From NCBI RefSeq assembly GCF_913020055.1, contig NZ_CAJWCF010000004.1:28277-92276 (forward strand): a stretch of 64,000 nt of DNA, written 5' to 3'. The first letter of the stretch is position 1, and each line of letters opens with the position of its first letter. The notes under the pieces were generated by a model. The model did not search any database and was not told where the DNA came from. It worked only from the letters and a program-made list of their open reading frames with translations. The translations under genes were made by a program, and so were the position numbers. Below, piece by piece: positions 63,042-64,000 of the stretch. The DNA is from an uncultured Paraglaciecola sp. (GTDB lineage Bacteria; Pseudomonadota; Gammaproteobacteria; Enterobacterales; Alteromonadaceae).

Positions 63042-64000
63042 ATGCCTCAATCATTTTCATCATTTATACCACCCACTCGTGTGCTTATGGGGCCAGGTCC
63101 TTCAGATGTATATCCACAAGTTCTTGAGGCTTTGGGTAGACCAACTATAGGTCACCTAGACCCTAAATTTGTAGACTTAATGGATGAAGTCAAACAGTTA
63201 TTACAGTATGCGTTTCAAACGGATAACGCGTTAACCATGCCTATCTCGGCGCCTGGTTCGGCGGGGATGGAATCAGTTTTTGTTAACTTGATTGAACCCG
63301 GAGATAAAGTAGTAGTTTGCCAAAATGGCGTGTTTGGTGGACGTATGCAGCAAAATGTCCAGCGCTGTGGTGGACAAGCGATTATGGTCCAAGATGAGTG
63401 GGGTAAACCCACAGATTTGAATAAAGTAAGAGAAACTTTACTAGCCAACCCGGATACTAAAGTTTTGGCTTTTGTACATGCTGAAACCTCTACCGGTGTT
63501 TTAAATGATGCCAAGGCATTGTGTCAATTAGCCAAAGAGTTTGATTGTTTAAGTATAGTAGATGCAGTGACGTCATTAGGCGGTAGCAAACTTAAAGTTG
63601 ATGATTGGCAGATTGATGCTATTTATTCAGGTACACAAAAGTGTCTTTCTTGTGTACCTGGGTTATCCCCTGTTTCTTTTAGCGAACAGGCCATCGAAGT
63701 GATAAAGCAGCGTAAACATCCTGTGCAAAGTTGGTTTTTAGATATGGATTTGGTAATGGGGTATTGGGGGCAGGGAGCTAAGCGCGCCTATCACCATACA
63801 GCGCCAGTTAACAGTATCTATGCCTTACATGAATCATTACTTATATTACATAAAGAAGGACTAGAGAATGCTTGGGCAAGACATTATCAAAACCACCTGA
63901 ATTTAAAGTCAGGTTTTGACAAGTTGGGATTAGAACTAGTGGTAGAAGAGAAGTATCGTTTACCACAACTAAATATGGTTAGAATTCCTGCCGGCATTGA
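63042..64000 (+). CDS. Class V aminotransferase (alanine/serine-glyoxylate type), 5' part
   Basis: The gene starts at ATG 63042 (GGAATC upstream) and runs off the window end, giving 319 residues with no stop. It is a PLP aminotransferase of fold type I class V, the group of alanine-glyoxylate and serine-glyoxylate aminotransferases. It begins with TRVLMGPGPSDVYPQVLEAL and has SAPGSAGMESVFVNLIEPGD, HAETSTGVLNDAKAL and DAVTSLGG. The likely Schiff-base Lys200 is in YSGTQKCLS. Amino donor and acceptor are uncertain; photorespiratory-like glyoxylate metabolism or purine degradation are possible roles. The missing C-terminal part is the small domain. Confidence 0.88.
   Translation, partial: MPQSFSSFIPPTRVLMGPGPSDVYPQVLEALGRPTIGHLDPKFVDLMDEVKQLLQYAFQTDNALTMPISAPGSAGMESVFVNLIEPGDKVVVCQNGVFGGRMQQNVQRCGGQAIMVQDEWGKPTDLNKVRETLLANPDTKVLAFVHAETSTGVLNDAKALCQLAKEFDCLSIVDAVTSLGGSKLKVDDWQIDAIYSGTQKCLSCVPGLSPVSFSEQAIEVIKQRKHPVQSWFLDMDLVMGYWGQGAKRAYHHTAPVNSIYALHESLLILHKEGLENAWARHYQNHLNLKSGFDKLGLELVVEEKYRLPQLNMVRIPAGI

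Overview
The window is about 40% GC chromosomal DNA from a marine gammaproteobacterium. Gene content and order point to the Alteromonadales, most like Alteromonadaceae of the Glaciecola/Paraglaciecola/Alteromonas type. Supporting signs are the fur-fldA-DUF2788-ybfF order, a rhombosortase, a Pla-1/cef-type lipase, lipoprotein S9 and M2 peptidases, TonB receptors beside a TPR-sulfotransferase, and enterobacterial-type housekeeping genes (glnS, yciK, sohB, rlmJ, tesB). This placement comes from gene recognition only. I see no rRNA, tRNA, CRISPR array, insertion sequence, integrase or prophage.

Layout. 0-1.4 kb: end of a molybdopterin operon (moaB', moaC, moaD, moaE). 1.7-2.7 kb: a periplasmic solute-binding-like protein. 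2.9-5.2 kb: a small operon on the minus strand with a YtrA-type GntR regulator, two paralogous 7-TM proteins and, between them, a 29-residue one-TM microprotein; a perfect inverted repeat lies at its promoter. 5.7-9.5 kb: nitroreductase, a YhhN protein, fur, fldA, DUF2788 and ybfF. 9.6-13.4 kb: electron-transfer flavoprotein genes, with ETF-quinone oxidoreductase divergent from etfBA across a region holding a palindromic operator. 13.5-18.9 kb: a stand-alone glycogen-binding-like protein, a GlxA/AraC regulator, and a divergent operon of acyl-CoA dehydrogenase, NADPH-dependent reductase and SDR.

19-25.8 kb: S9 peptidase lipoprotein, rhombosortase, gamma-glutamyltransferase, a small lipoprotein and cysteine synthase. 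26-32.6 kb: MoxR-type ATPase, CoxE-type VWA protein, an unusual RDD membrane protein, XdhC and a MobA-like nucleotidyltransferase. This is a molybdenum-hydroxylase maturation set without its enzyme. A hypothetical protein, a rhomboid protease and a thioesterase follow. 32.8-37 kb: a sugar locus with an SLC45-like transporter, an alpha-amylase lipoprotein broken by a frameshift, and a LacI regulator. 37.3-43.7 kb: glnS, yciK, a large lipase-like lipoprotein and sohB.

44-52.8 kb: two related TonB receptors flanking a TPR-sulfotransferase, an ECF sigma factor and a FecR anti-sigma factor. Only the second receptor carries the STN signalling domain, so this looks like a FecI/FecR/FecA-type surface-signalling unit. 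52.9-62.7 kb: M2 peptidase, branched-chain 2-oxoacid dehydrogenase E1alpha/E1beta/E2, rlmJ, a protein kinase with an unassigned C-terminal half, tesB and a gamma-carbonic-anhydrase-like protein. The window ends inside a class V aminotransferase gene. ETF, ETF-QO, acyl-CoA dehydrogenase and the BKD complex together indicate active oxidation of fatty acids and branched-chain amino acids. The most novel-looking items are the GntR/7-TM/microprotein operon, the kinase, the RDD protein with a large insertion, and two orphan terminators that may mark small RNAs.
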